Assembly: GCF_008329535.1 (NCBI RefSeq) | Contig: NZ_NPKR01000017.1 | Span: 1-64,000, forward strand | DNA from: Mycolicibacterium sp. P1-18 | GTDB lineage: Bacteria > Actinomycetota > Actinomycetes > Mycobacteriales > Mycobacteriaceae | Length of the DNA: 64,000 nt | Reading direction: 5' to 3' | Part shown: positions 49,553 to 59,136 of the stretch, one piece after another | Position numbering within the stretch: the first letter of the stretch is position 1 | Layout: each line of letters opens with the position of its first letter | Made by a program: the position numbers and the translations under genes | The notes under the pieces: model-generated | The model's input: only the letters and a program-made list of their open reading frames with translations | Database searches by the model: none | What the model was told of the DNA's origin: nothing

Positions 49553-51172
49553 TCAGCCCGTGAGGCTCACCCGCGCGACCTCGTCGAGAACGTCCGAACC
49601 ACGGGGCTGCTCGAAGACCGCTTCGGCATCCCGGCCGGAGGTCCGGAAAGTCGCCAGGGTGTTGCCGAACAGGGGCCCGTCGACGTCGCTCCACGCGAAC
49701 GGCAGCGCGGGGCAGCCGTTGCGCCGTGCCCAGCGCCGGGTCACCCGGGCAAGCCGTTGCGACCAGCCGAGTTTGAAGACCGGCTTGACGAACCACGGCA
49801 CGTAGTTGTGCACCGGGGAGCACACCAGCTGATGCACCTTGGCCGTCGCGTCCGGGATGTCGGCGCGCGCCACGTAGCTGTGGTGCACGTCGCCGGAGAG
49901 CACGGACACCGTCGCCGGGGCATCCGAGCCTCGGGTGGCCACGTCGACGATGAGGTGGCTCAGCTCCAGGAACGACTCGGCGAACGCCGCCCAGTGCTCG
50001 AAGTCCGCCGTCTGACGGACGGTTTCGGCGAGCTTGCCACGGCGGCCCGGGCGATTGGCCGCGCGCTCGTTGACCATCTGCATGTCACCGATGGCCGGCG
50101 GCAGCAGCCACGGGAGGGACGACCCGATGACCAGGTGGTCGACGGTGTCGAGCCGGTCGTTCACCTGCTCCTTCAGCCACGCGAACTCCCTGTTGCCCAG
50201 CATCTTTCGGTCACCCGAGTCCAGGATCCGGGCGTTGCGGGAGTCCACCATGATGAAGCGGCTGCGGCCCAGGTCCCACCGGTAGCTGAAGCGCAGGCCC
50301 TTGTCGTCGTCGACCTCGGTGTCGGCCCGGTCGGCGAGGTCGACCAGCAGCGGCCAGACGTCGCCTTCGGCGGCGAGCACCTTCTGGAAGTCCTCGTCGT
50401 CCGCCAGTTCGCTCGGGCTGAGATTGCCGAGGTGTTGGTACACCCAGTACGACGCCAAACCCGAGCGAATCCGGTCGCGCCACCACGGCTTGGCGTTGAC
50501 CTCCTTGCGCCAGGCGCCGGAGGTGTTCCAGTCGTCCCTGATGTCATGGTCGTCGAAGATCATCGCGGTCGGGATCGTGGACAGGATCCACCGAATCTCC
50601 GGATCGCCCCAGGTGTGCCGGTAGAGACCTTCGTATTCGTTGAACGTGACCACTTCGTCGGGCGGACGCTGACCGCCGGAGCGGCGACCGGCGAGATGGC
50701 GACGCGCCTCGGGGGTCAGCTCGTCGGCGTAGACCTGGTCGCCCAACAGCACCAGGGCATCGGGCCACTCGTCGGTCGGCATCGACGGCAGCCGTGAGGC
50801 GTAGCAATCCAGCGCGTCGAGACCCAGCTTGTCGTCGAGTTTGGCGTCTCCGGTCTTCGGATAGCGGCACGACCCGAAGATGACGCGCAGCCCGTCGGTC
50901 GACCCCGGGCCCCGCGTCCTGATCACACTCGGTGGGAAGGTCGCCTCCGGCTCCGGCCACACCCGCTCGCCGTCGACGTGCACCTGGTATTCGGTGACCG
51001 ACCCGGCCTCCAGGCCGTCGACCAGCACCACGCCGTAGTGGCAGCCCTGTACCTCGAAGGTCGGCGCCGAACATCCGAGTACCTCCACGACGGCCGACGA
51101 GCGCGTCTGCACCCACACGGTCGCGGTCGTCTCGCCGACGTGGCGCAGGACGGGGCCCAGCAGCAGTGACAT
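49553..51172 (-). CDS. PhoD-like metallophosphatase
   Basis: The protein has 539 residues. An N-terminal beta-sandwich (about 1-90) precedes a metallophosphoesterase domain with FGSCRYP, LLGDQVYADE, IFDDHDIRDDWN and VLSGDVHHSYVA, the PhoD metal ligands in order. Unlike classic PhoD enzymes there is no Tat signal peptide, so it should stay in the cytoplasm. The substrate is probably a phosphodiester or nucleotide. It faces the MgtC gene tail to tail. Confidence 0.88.
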   Translation of the reverse strand: MSLLLGPVLRHVGETTATVWVQTRSSAVVEVLGCSAPTFEVQGCHYGVVLVDGLEAGSVTEYQVHVDGERVWPEPEATFPPSVIRTRGPGSTDGLRVIFGSCRYPKTGDAKLDDKLGLDALDCYASRLPSMPTDEWPDALVLLGDQVYADELTPEARRHLAGRRSGGQRPPDEVVTFNEYEGLYRHTWGDPEIRWILSTIPTAMIFDDHDIRDDWNTSGAWRKEVNAKPWWRDRIRSGLASYWVYQHLGNLSPSELADDEDFQKVLAAEGDVWPLLVDLADRADTEVDDDKGLRFSYRWDLGRSRFIMVDSRNARILDSGDRKMLGNREFAWLKEQVNDRLDTVDHLVIGSSLPWLLPPAIGDMQMVNERAANRPGRRGKLAETVRQTADFEHWAAFAESFLELSHLIVDVATRGSDAPATVSVLSGDVHHSYVARADIPDATAKVHQLVCSPVHNYVPWFVKPVFKLGWSQRLARVTRRWARRNGCPALPFAWSDVDGPLFGNTLATFRTSGRDAEAVFEQPRGSDVLDEVARVSLTG

Positions 51173-51309
51173 TCGACCAGCCTAGGCGCGCCCACCCGGA
51201 GGCGCCGCCAAAAGGTGGGCCCGGCAGCCTCGGTGGGCTTGATCACTGTGACGCGAAAGGGGTCTCGCGAAGTTGACCTTGAAATGAACGCAGTGCCAAC
51301 ATTGCGGGC

Positions 51310-51507
51310 GTGGAGTCGAGCGAACGGACCGTGATCGAGCAGCTGGTGGACCGACTGACGTCGAGCTACCCGGACGTGTCGCCGGAGACGGTGGCCATGA
51401 TCGTCCAGCACGAGCACGCGGAGTTCGACGGTCGCCCGGTTCGCGACTTCATCCCACTGTTCGTCGAGCGCAGGGCGCGCCGGGAGCTCGCCACCTCACG
51501 CTCCTGA
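51310..51507 (+). CDS. Small three-helix-bundle protein
   Basis: This 65-residue, all-helical protein has the mycobacterial pattern VIEQLVDRLTSSYPD, then HAEFDGRPVRDFIPLFVERRAR. Similar proteins are annotated as three-helix-bundle dimerisation domain proteins; their role is not established. The GTG start at 51310 is the only reasonable one. The stop overlaps the convergent EamA-like gene. Confidence 0.7.
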   Translation: MESSERTVIEQLVDRLTSSYPDVSPETVAMIVQHEHAEFDGRPVRDFIPLFVERRARRELATSRS

Positions 51508-52383
51508 CGGGTCGTGCTCGGCGGCGCCGAACAGCGCCACCGCAATCGCCCCGCCCACGGCGCCGACGAAGGCGATGACCACCAGCCAGCCCAGACCGGG
51601 CGCCGAGCTGTCACCCAGCAGCAGAACCCCGACGATGCCGGGCACCACCGTCTCACCGGCGACCAGCGCGGCGGACGCGCCGGTCACCGATCCGATCTGC
51701 AACGCCACGGTGAACAGGTAGAAGCCCCCGACGCCGGCAACCGCCACGGCCCAGGCGGCCGGGTCGGCCAGCACGACGGTGGGTTGGAACGGGTCGACCC
51801 CGTCCACCACGCGCACCGCGACGGCCATCGCGCCGAACAGGACGCCGGCGACCAGCCCCGCGGCGACGGCGCCCCGGGCGCCGAGCACGTGGATCAGGCC
51901 GAGCCCGAGGCCGACCATCACGATCGAGAACGCCAGCACGGCCCAGTGCACCGCCGACCCCGGCACGTCCTCACCGATGTGGCCGGAGGTGAACCCCAGC
52001 ACGCACAGCGACACCACCACCGTGGCGATCGCCACCCAATCACGGATCCGCAGGCGGACTTTCAGCACCAGGACGCCCAGCACCGCGGTCACCACGAGGT
52101 TGGCGCTCATGATCGTCTGCGACAGGAACAGCGGGATGAGCCTCGCCGACACCACGCTTCCCAGGAAGCCGAGGCCGTCGAGCACCATTCCGGCGAGGAA
52201 CGCGGGGGTCAACGCCGCCCGGATCGTCGCGCCGAGGGAGGGTGCACCGGTCGCCGTGGTCGCCCCGACGGTGCCGCGTGCGGCATCCTTGGCGGCGGCG
52301 CTGCGTGCGCCGTAGGCCTGCAGGACCGAGGCCGTCCCGTACCCGAAGCACGCCACCAGCGCCGCGGCCAGACCGATCAGCAC
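51496..52383 (-). CDS. DMT/EamA-like membrane protein
   Basis: This 295-residue protein has about nine or ten membrane helices arranged in two similar halves, the drug/metabolite transporter pattern. It starts VLIGLAAALVACFGYGTASVLQ (cited in part). GTG 52383 is used because the longer frame is hydrophilic and Cys-rich. It is divergent from the nucleotide cyclase across 56 bases. The substrate is unknown. Confidence 0.8.
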   Translation of the reverse strand: MLIGLAAALVACFGYGTASVLQAYGARSAAAKDAARGTVGATTATGAPSLGATIRAALTPAFLAGMVLDGLGFLGSVVSARLIPLFLSQTIMSANLVVTAVLGVLVLKVRLRIRDWVAIATVVVSLCVLGFTSGHIGEDVPGSAVHWAVLAFSIVMVGLGLGLIHVLGARGAVAAGLVAGVLFGAMAVAVRVVDGVDPFQPTVVLADPAAWAVAVAGVGGFYLFTVALQIGSVTGASAALVAGETVVPGIVGVLLLGDSSAPGLGWLVVIAFVGAVGGAIAVALFGAAEHDPSGA

Positions 52384-52439
52384 GGGTCGTCTCCACTGTG
52401 TGCAGTCATCGGTGCAGTATCCACGGCTACCATCGCGCG

Positions 52440-53249
52440 GTGACGCAACTCGTTCTCGGGACATTGCTCGGGGTCGCCGTCGCAGCCGTGATCACCCTCG
52501 GCATCCTGCTCGTCGTCACCTGGAGACGGTTGTCGGAGACCCGCCGGAGGTTGGAGCGGGCTCAACGGGCGACGCCGAGAGTACGGCGCAGGCGACGAGG
52601 CCTGGCGCCGTTCGCCATTCGCAAGACCTGGCAGACCGCGGAGATGCTGCGCAGCAAGGGCATTGGGGCGGTCGTCCGCAACTCGATCGAAGATCTCGCG
52701 GGGTGGGCCAGCGTAGAGCGGCCCGACCTGGCGCGGTTGGCAGCCGACGGAAGCGTGGTCGTGGTGTTCTCCGACATCGAGGGATCCACCGAGCGCAACG
52801 AGGCGTTGGGGGACCGCGCCTGGGTTGCGCTGCTGCAACGTCACGAGCAACTGGTCCGCGGGGCGGTCGACGACCACGACGGTCACGTCGTGAAGAACCA
52901 GGGCGACGGTTTCATGCTGGCCTTCGCCGACCCCACGAAGGCGGTGCGCTGTTGCGTCGACGTGCAGCGCGAACTCGCCACCCGGCCGGAGCGGTGGCAG
53001 AACATCAAGGTGCGCATGGGGATTCACATGGGGCAGTCCGTGCGGCGGGGTGACGACCTGTTCGGTCTCAACGTCGCGATGGCGGCCCGAATCGCCGGGC
53101 ACGCCGACGGCGGTGAGATCTTGATCAGCGACGTCGTGCGGGACGCGATCGAGCCCACCGACGGCGTCAGCGTGACCTCCGCCGAGGTGGTCGAATTCAA
53201 GGGCTTCAGCGGAACCTACGAGGTGTACCCGGTCGCAATCGCCGGGTAG
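52440..53249 (+). CDS. Class III adenylate/guanylate cyclase with membrane anchor
   Basis: The protein has 269 residues. One membrane helix (about 4-27) and a basic linker lead to a cyclase domain. Metal ligands Asp112 (FSDIEGSTE) and Asp156 (KNQGDGF) are present; Lys152 and a following Asp (DDLFGLN) fit ATP specificity, and GLNVAMAARIAG keeps the transition-state Asn and Arg. It is therefore likely active as a homodimer making cAMP. Start is GTG 52440. Confidence 0.9.
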   Translation: MTQLVLGTLLGVAVAAVITLGILLVVTWRRLSETRRRLERAQRATPRVRRRRRGLAPFAIRKTWQTAEMLRSKGIGAVVRNSIEDLAGWASVERPDLARLAADGSVVVVFSDIEGSTERNEALGDRAWVALLQRHEQLVRGAVDDHDGHVVKNQGDGFMLAFADPTKAVRCCVDVQRELATRPERWQNIKVRMGIHMGQSVRRGDDLFGLNVAMAARIAGHADGGEILISDVVRDAIEPTDGVSVTSAEVVEFKGFSGTYEVYPVAIAG

Positions 53250-53254
53250 GCCCG

Positions 53255-54772
53255 CTACTCGACGGGATCGGTCAGCGCGGCGCGGGCGCGTTCCCGCACG
53301 ACGTTCTTCGCGACCTTGCCGTTGGGCGTCGTGGGCAGGGCTTCGACGAACAGGACGTGCCGAGGCCGCTTGAACGCGGTGAGGTTCTGCCGTACGTGGG
53401 CGATCAGGTCCTCGGCGGTGGGCGCGCTGCCCGGACGCGCCACGACCACGGCGCAGATGGCCTCGCCCCAGTACTCGTCGGGGACGCCCACCACCGCGAC
53501 GTGGTCGACGTCCGGGTGTCCGGACAAGACGTCCTCCACCTCGCGGGAGGACACGTTCTCGCCGCCGGTGACGACGACGTCCTTGATGCGGTCGACGACC
53601 ACCAGACGACCGCCGGCGTCGACGCGGCCCACGTCGCCGGTCGGCAACCAGCCGTCGACGGTCACGGGTTCGAGGCTTGGCCAGTAGCCGGTGGCGACCT
53701 GCCGGCCGCGGATCATGATCTCGCCGACGGGTCCCGGTCCGGCGATGCGGACCTCCACTTCGTCGTGCGGCAGGCCCGCGCTGGCGAGGATCGACGGATC
53801 GGCCTCAGCCCCCGAGCGGTGCTCGGCGGGACCGAGAAAGGTGACGTTGCCACCGGTTTCGGTCATCCCGTACCCCTGGTGGAAGTCGACGTCGAGCCGG
53901 GCCAGCGCCCGCCGCAGCAAGTCAGCCGAAATCGCCGCGGAGCCGTAGGACACGTCGCGCAGGGTCGGCAGTTCCGTTCCGGTCGCCTCCACGTGTGCCA
54001 GCAGGGAGTGCAGCATCGTCGGCGCCAACGAGCACGACGTCACGCCGTGGGCGAGGACCGTGGCGGCGAACTCGTCGGCGCGGAAGGCGGCGACGGGCAG
54101 CACCGTGGACTGCGCATGGTGATGGACCAACATGTTGTACCCCGCGACGTGGCACATCGGGAACGGCAGCAGGTACACGCCGCCGGGGCGTACCGAACGG
54201 CCCGCCACGGTTCCCCGCACCGCGGTGGTGACGGACCGGTGCGTGTGGAGCACGCCCTTGGGCGGTCCGGTCGACCCGCTGGTGAACAGCAGCCAGGCCG
54301 GATCGTCGGGATCCACCGGTTGCGGGGAGGACGCCGAGCCCTCGACGGCGCGGTGCCAGCTCGGGTCGTCGAACGTCACGCTCTCGGCGATCGACGGCAC
54401 GTGCTGCCCGAGCGGTGGCAGCGCGTCCAGGTGGCGTGCGTCGCCAACCAGAATGCTGGGCGCGGCCGCCGCCAGCTGGCCGAGTTGCTCGCCGACGCTC
54501 AGCCGCTGGTTCACCAACGCCAGCACGCGCCCAGACCGCGGGACGCCGTAGTACAGCCGCGCGTAGGACACCCCGTTGTCCGCGACGACGGCGACGCGGT
54601 CGCCCCTCTGGGTGCGTTCGGTCACCCAGGCGGCCACCGACGCGATCTGACGGCCGAACTGCGCGAAGGTGACCCGTGAGCCGTCGGCGCCGATGACGGC
54701 GGGCCGGTCGGGGTGGTCGGCGGCGGCCGACGACACCAGTTCGTGAATGAGGTCGATCCGCGCGGCGGTCAT
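53255..54772 (-). CDS. AMP-dependent acyl-CoA synthetase/ligase
   Basis: The protein has 505 residues. The P-loop TSGSTGPPKGV is near residue 165, YGMTETGG near 300, the hinge WLPTGDVGRVD near 380 and the adenylation Lys in TTPNGKVAKN near the end. It activates a carboxylic acid as acyl-AMP and then acyl-CoA. It lies next to the WhiB6-like gene on the same strand. The acid is unknown. Confidence 0.92.
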   Translation of the reverse strand: MTAARIDLIHELVSSAAADHPDRPAVIGADGSRVTFAQFGRQIASVAAWVTERTQRGDRVAVVADNGVSYARLYYGVPRSGRVLALVNQRLSVGEQLGQLAAAAPSILVGDARHLDALPPLGQHVPSIAESVTFDDPSWHRAVEGSASSPQPVDPDDPAWLLFTSGSTGPPKGVLHTHRSVTTAVRGTVAGRSVRPGGVYLLPFPMCHVAGYNMLVHHHAQSTVLPVAAFRADEFAATVLAHGVTSCSLAPTMLHSLLAHVEATGTELPTLRDVSYGSAAISADLLRRALARLDVDFHQGYGMTETGGNVTFLGPAEHRSGAEADPSILASAGLPHDEVEVRIAGPGPVGEIMIRGRQVATGYWPSLEPVTVDGWLPTGDVGRVDAGGRLVVVDRIKDVVVTGGENVSSREVEDVLSGHPDVDHVAVVGVPDEYWGEAICAVVVARPGSAPTAEDLIAHVRQNLTAFKRPRHVLFVEALPTTPNGKVAKNVVRERARAALTDPVE

Positions 54773-54803
54773 CGCGCCGAAGGATATCCGCGCAGCGGCG
54801 TCC

Positions 54804-55139
54804 CTACGGCGCGGTGCGGACCGGGAAACCGTGACGATCGGCCAGGGACCCCAGCTGTTTCAGGGCAAACCGTCGGCCGCGACCTTCGCCGGGGATCAAC
54901 ACCCCAGCCCACAGGCCCTCCGCGCCGGGGGTACGGCATGCCTCCTGGGCGCACAGCCACCGTCTGGGGCAGGCCCGGCACAGAGCCTTCGCTCCCTCGT
55001 CGGGCGAGGTGGTCCACCGGTCGGGGTCGTTGGCGCAGGGGAACCCCAGGCGTGATCCGTCCACGGCCGAACCGGTCACGGCGCCTCGTTCGCGCACGCC
55101 TACTGCGGCAATGGGTCGTCCATGTGTCTGTGTCTGCAT
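54804..55139 (-). CDS. whiB6: WhiB6-like iron-sulfur regulator
   Basis: The protein has 111 residues. The four cluster cysteines are Cys35, Cys54, Cys57 and Cys63 (C-x18-C-x2-C-x5-C), followed by GLWAGV and a basic stretch. The context DPDRWTTSPDE, CRACPRRWLC and the ending SLADRHGFPVR match WhiB6 of M. tuberculosis far better than other WhiB proteins. WhiB6 senses oxygen/NO through its 4Fe-4S cluster and tunes ESX-1 and stress genes. GGGAGGG supports ATG 55139. No ESX genes are in view. Confidence 0.85.
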   Translation of the reverse strand: MQTQTHGRPIAAVGVRERGAVTGSAVDGSRLGFPCANDPDRWTTSPDEGAKALCRACPRRWLCAQEACRTPGAEGLWAGVLIPGEGRGRRFALKQLGSLADRHGFPVRTAP

Positions 55140-55202
55140 GGGTTGGCCCTCCCGTCTCATACCTATTACCTAGTCCCGATCACCCAATCGTGACAATACG
55201 TA

Positions 55203-55223
55203 TGTATTGCGACCCACGATACA
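55203..55223. promoter_or_regulatory. Likely TetR operator (TGTATTG-N7-CGATACA)
   Basis: This near-perfect inverted repeat with one mismatch lies 23 bases upstream of the TetR GTG at 55246. It also lies between that gene and the divergent WhiB6-like gene. Confidence 0.6.
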
Positions 55224-55245
55224 GGCGTATTGATAAACTTCGCCA

Positions 55246-55878
55246 GTGACCACCGTGTCGGATCCGTCTCAGGCCGACCAGGTCGTCCCGTCGAGCTCGG
55301 AGCGAATCCGGGACGCGGCGCTGGCAAACTTCGCCGTCCACGGCACCGCCTCGACGTCGTTGCGTGCCGTCGCCGCCACCGCCGGGGTCTCCCTGGGAAT
55401 GGTCCAGCATCACTTTGCGACGAAGTCGAGCTTGATCAAGGCCGTCGACGACTACGTCCTGTCGCTGCTGATCGGGGCCATGTCCCAGCCCATTCCGGAC
55501 CCGCCTGCCGACTCGATCACCGACATCGGGTCGAGGGTCAGCGGACTCATCGCCGAACACGTCGAGGTCGCGGCCTACGTGAGCCGGGCCATGGTCGACG
55601 GCAGTCCGCTGGGGGCGACGCTGTTCGACGGCCTGATGGACGTCGGCATGGCCCGCTGGAAGCTACGTGTCGAACGCGGCGAAGTGGCTTCCGACGTCGA
55701 CCTGACGTGGGCGACCATCAACGCGTTGGTGCTCGCGGTCGGGGCGATCAGCCTCCGGGCCCACGTCGACCGTCACCTTCCCGAACCGTTCACCTCGCCC
55801 AATCAGCTTCGGCGCTGGCAGGAGGCGACGGACACGCTGCTGCGCGACGGGCTGCTGTCGCCTCCGGACGACGACTGA
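55246..55878 (+). CDS. TetR-family regulator
   Basis: This 210-residue protein has a helix-turn-helix with SLRAVAATAGVSLGMVQHHFATKSSLI, a TetR fingerprint of the QHHF type. The C-terminal domain is helical. GTG 55246 is the first start with a full domain. It converges on the EamA transporter, four bases apart, and is divergent from the WhiB6-like gene, so either could be its target. Confidence 0.88.
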   Translation: MTTVSDPSQADQVVPSSSERIRDAALANFAVHGTASTSLRAVAATAGVSLGMVQHHFATKSSLIKAVDDYVLSLLIGAMSQPIPDPPADSITDIGSRVSGLIAEHVEVAAYVSRAMVDGSPLGATLFDGLMDVGMARWKLRVERGEVASDVDLTWATINALVLAVGAISLRAHVDRHLPEPFTSPNQLRRWQEATDTLLRDGLLSPPDDD

Positions 55879-55882
55879 CGCG

Positions 55883-56770
55883 TCAGTGCGGCGCGGCCAG
55901 CGTCGGCTCCGACGTCGGCCTGGAGCGTCGGGTGGCCAACACCGAACCGCCGAGGATCAGGACCAGACCCGCCACGTTCCACGGCGTCAGCGGCTCGGCG
56001 AGGACGATGACCCCCGCCGCCAACGCCACCGCGGGGTTGACGTAGGTGAACACCAGCGCACGGGTGGGCCCGACCTCCCGGATGAGCGCAAAGAACACGA
56101 TGAAGGCGACGGCAGTGCAGACGACCGCCAGCGTGGCGACCGCCAGCAGGACCCGGGTGGGTGGCAACTCCGTGGGCCAGGTCGCGGCCGCGGGGCCGGC
56201 GTACACCACGGCCGCGACACCAAGGCAGGCTGCGGTCATCGGCAGCGCCGGCACGTCGGCGAGGTGGCGACCCGCGATCAGGGGGGCGATGGCGTAACAC
56301 GTGGCCACCAGCAGCACCTCGGCGACGGGCCACGCGCTGCCGCCGGTGATCTCCGGCCCGGCCAGCACCGCGACGCCGGCCAGCCCGACGGCGAGCCCGG
56401 CGATGCGCTTGCCGCCCAGTCGTCGCTCGCCCCCGGTCAGGCGGTCGAGGACCGCGGCGATGATGGGGGAGGCCGCGATGAGCAGCCCGGTGAGCGAGCT
56501 GGAGATGTGGCGTTCGGCGTCGGTGAGCATCAGCCAGGCGGCCACGATCTCGAAGAAGGCGAAGGCCAGCACCGGCTTCCAGGATCGCAGCACCGGTGCC
56601 CACGCGGCGCGCGACAACGCGAGCGGAATCAGCACGGCGGCTCCGATGGCCGTACGCGCGAAGACCAGCACGGGTGCCGAGACACCGTCGACCGCGATCT
56701 TGATGAGCAGATACGGGATGCCCCACAGCACGCTCATCGCCGCGAACAGCGACCACCCCCGCGCGGTCAC
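55883..56770 (-). CDS. EamA-family transporter
   Basis: This 295-residue protein has ten membrane helices in two EamA repeats: VLWGIPYLLIKIAVDG in the first and FALIREVGPTRALVFTYVNPAVAL in the second (partly quoted). Such proteins export metabolites or amino acids. Its GTG overlaps the stop of the acyl-CoA dehydrogenase gene (GTGA), so it is the last gene of the TetR/FadE/FadE operon. It might export that pathway's product. Confidence 0.88.
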   Translation of the reverse strand: MTARGWSLFAAMSVLWGIPYLLIKIAVDGVSAPVLVFARTAIGAAVLIPLALSRAAWAPVLRSWKPVLAFAFFEIVAAWLMLTDAERHISSSLTGLLIAASPIIAAVLDRLTGGERRLGGKRIAGLAVGLAGVAVLAGPEITGGSAWPVAEVLLVATCYAIAPLIAGRHLADVPALPMTAACLGVAAVVYAGPAAATWPTELPPTRVLLAVATLAVVCTAVAFIVFFALIREVGPTRALVFTYVNPAVALAAGVIVLAEPLTPWNVAGLVLILGGSVLATRRSRPTSEPTLAAPH

Positions 56771-57891
56771 CGCCGGGTGAGCTGCGCGTAACGCGTCACG
56801 TGGTGGTCGGTGGTCCCGTATTCGTACTGCAGGGCGGTGAGTCGCTTGAAGTAGTGCCCGATCGCCAACTCCTCGGTCATGCCCATCCCGCCGTGCAGTT
56901 GCACGGCGTTCTGTCCGATGAACCTGGCCGCCCGGCCGATGGTCGCCTTGGCCGCGGACACCGCACGGGCCCGCGTCGCCGGATCGGCACCGAGGTTGAG
57001 CGTCGCCAGGTAGACCGCCGCGGCGGACTGTTCGAGTTCCATGTGCATGTCGACCATGCGGTGTTGCAGCACTTGGAAACTGCCGATCGGCTGGCCGAAC
57101 TGGTGGCGTTGCTTGGCGTAGGCCACGGTGTCGGCAAGCACGCGTCGCATGGCGCCGACCGCCTCGGCGCAGACGGCCGCGGCACCCTCGTCGCGCGCCT
57201 GCGCCAGCGACGGCCACGCCTGTCCCTCGTCGCCCAGTACTGCGTCCTGCGGCAGTTGGAGACCGGTCAGCACGAGGTCTGCCGCGCGGCGGTCGTCGAC
57301 CGTGCGGAAGGCGTGCATCTCGAGACCACGCTCGACCGCCGCCACCTCCACGAGGAACAGCGACACGCCGCCGTCGGTGCGCGCCGTCACCAGGAGGTGC
57401 GTTGCGATCGGCGCGCCCAGCACCATCATCTTCTCGCCGGAGAGCGCCCACCCGTGGTGATCGGCGTGGGCGGTGGTGCCCACGTCGAGCCAGCGGTCGC
57501 CGGACTGCTCCTCGGCCGCGGCGAGAGCGACGATCGCCGTGCCGGCGGCGATGCGCTCGACCACCTCGGTGGCCGCCCGGCCGCCCGCGCGGAGCAACAG
57601 TCCGGCGGCGACGACGGCGGTGTCCACGTAGGGCTCGACGACGAGGGCCCGGCCGAGCGCCTCGGCGACGACCATCACCTCGACCGGTCCGCCGCCGATG
57701 CCGCCGACCCGCTCGGGGAGCGCCGCGCCGAGGATCCCCAATTCGTCGGCGAAGGCCCGCCACACGTCGGGCTGCCAACCGTCGCCGGTCTTGGCGGCCG
57801 CGCGACTGCGGCCGAGGTCGTAGCGGGTGGAGAGAAACCTGTCGAGACCGCTGCGGAGCATCTCTTGTTCGTCGGAGAGTCGGAAGTCCAT
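56767..57891 (-). CDS. Acyl-CoA dehydrogenase (second FadE subunit type)
   Basis: This 374-residue protein has the acyl-CoA dehydrogenase fold: MDFRLSDEQEMLRSGLDRF at the start, a less conserved middle domain, and QLHGGMGMTEE near the end. In mycobacteria, adjacent FadE genes often make one alpha2-beta2 enzyme, in which this shorter, more divergent type is the partner. The start abuts the stop of the 410-residue FadE with no gap. Confidence 0.9.
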   Translation of the reverse strand: MDFRLSDEQEMLRSGLDRFLSTRYDLGRSRAAAKTGDGWQPDVWRAFADELGILGAALPERVGGIGGGPVEVMVVAEALGRALVVEPYVDTAVVAAGLLLRAGGRAATEVVERIAAGTAIVALAAAEEQSGDRWLDVGTTAHADHHGWALSGEKMMVLGAPIATHLLVTARTDGGVSLFLVEVAAVERGLEMHAFRTVDDRRAADLVLTGLQLPQDAVLGDEGQAWPSLAQARDEGAAAVCAEAVGAMRRVLADTVAYAKQRHQFGQPIGSFQVLQHRMVDMHMELEQSAAAVYLATLNLGADPATRARAVSAAKATIGRAARFIGQNAVQLHGGMGMTEELAIGHYFKRLTALQYEYGTTDHHVTRYAQLTRR

Positions 57892-59124
57892 CTACAGTCC
57901 CAGCGCTGCCTTGGCGAGGATGTTGCGCTGAATCTCGTTGCTGCCGGCGTAGATCGAGCCGGCGCGGTCGTTGAGGTAACGCAGGGGAGCGACCGCCTGC
58001 CACGGTTGGCCGGCGACGTAGCCGTCCGGCGGTGGCTCGAACTGGGCGACGGGTCCGCCGGGCCGGGTGGCGTGTGGTTGGTAGGCGCGACCGCGCGGGC
58101 CCGCGGCCTCCATCGCCAATTCGGTGAGGGTCTGACTGAGTTCGGTCGAGAGGATCTTGAGCATCGAGGACGCGGGCCCGGGGTGGCCGCCGTCGGCGAG
58201 GGTGGCAAGGACGCGGTACTCGAGGATCTCGAGGACGTCTGTGCGGATGCAGGCCTCGGCGAGCTTCCTCGAGAACCCGGGATCGTCGATCAGCGAGTCA
58301 CCGTCGGGGCCCGGTTGCGTCGCCGCCGCCGCCCGCACCTCCTCGGCCATGACCTGCAGTGCCGGGGCGGTGGCACCACCGCCGCGCTCGAATTCGAGAA
58401 GGTACTTGGCCACGGTCCAGCCGTCGTCGACCTCGCCGACGACGTTGCTCTTGGGAATCCGGACCTCGTCGAAGAACACCTGGTTCTGAATTTCCTCGCC
58501 CGAGGTCATCACCAGCGGCCGGATCTCGACGCCCGGGGACGTCATGTCGAGGAGCACGAACGTGATGCCCTGCTGTTTCTTGGCGCCACGCGTGGTGCGC
58601 ACGAGGGCGAACATCCAATTGGCCTCCCTGGCATGGGTGGTCCAGATCTTGCTGCCCGTGCACACCAGGTGGTCGCCGTCGTCGACTGCCGACATGGACA
58701 GGGCGGCGAGGTCGGAGCCGGCCTCCGGTTCGGAGTAGCCCTGGCAGAAGAACACCTCGCCGGTCAGGATGCGGGGCAGGAAGTAGTCCTTCTGGGCGTC
58801 GGTGCCGAACTCGACGATGGCGTGCGCCACCATCCGGATTCCCATGGGAGACAACGACGGAGCGCCGGCCAAGGTGGACTCGCGACTGAAGACGTAGTGC
58901 TGGGTGAGGCTCCAGTCGCACCCGCCGTGCTCGACGGGCCACGCGGGTGCGGCCCACCCGCGCTCGTGCAGAATCCGCTGCCACTCGAGGCTGGCCTCGT
59001 GGTCGCTGTAGACACTGGTCATCAGGCGCCCGGACTGTCGTAGCTCGGGGGTCAGCTTCTCGTCGAGGAAGGTGCGCACCTCGTCGCGAAAGGCGAGGTC
59101 GGTCGGCGACCAGGAGAGGTCCAC
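57892..59124 (-). CDS. Acyl-CoA dehydrogenase (first FadE subunit type)
   Basis: This 410-residue protein is well conserved: LSWSPTDLAFRDEVRTFLDE, the FAD/substrate segment CQGYSEPEAGSDLA, TGSKIWTTHA, and a C-terminal IYAGSNEIQRNILAKAALGL, which is the FadE ending. It oxidises an acyl-CoA to the 2-enoyl-CoA. It sits 12 bases after the TetR-like gene and directly before the partner FadE, in a four-gene run ending with EamA. Confidence 0.92.
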   Translation of the reverse strand: MDLSWSPTDLAFRDEVRTFLDEKLTPELRQSGRLMTSVYSDHEASLEWQRILHERGWAAPAWPVEHGGCDWSLTQHYVFSRESTLAGAPSLSPMGIRMVAHAIVEFGTDAQKDYFLPRILTGEVFFCQGYSEPEAGSDLAALSMSAVDDGDHLVCTGSKIWTTHAREANWMFALVRTTRGAKKQQGITFVLLDMTSPGVEIRPLVMTSGEEIQNQVFFDEVRIPKSNVVGEVDDGWTVAKYLLEFERGGGATAPALQVMAEEVRAAAATQPGPDGDSLIDDPGFSRKLAEACIRTDVLEILEYRVLATLADGGHPGPASSMLKILSTELSQTLTELAMEAAGPRGRAYQPHATRPGGPVAQFEPPPDGYVAGQPWQAVAPLRYLNDRAGSIYAGSNEIQRNILAKAALGL

Positions 59125-59136
59125 GCGTACCTCCTG

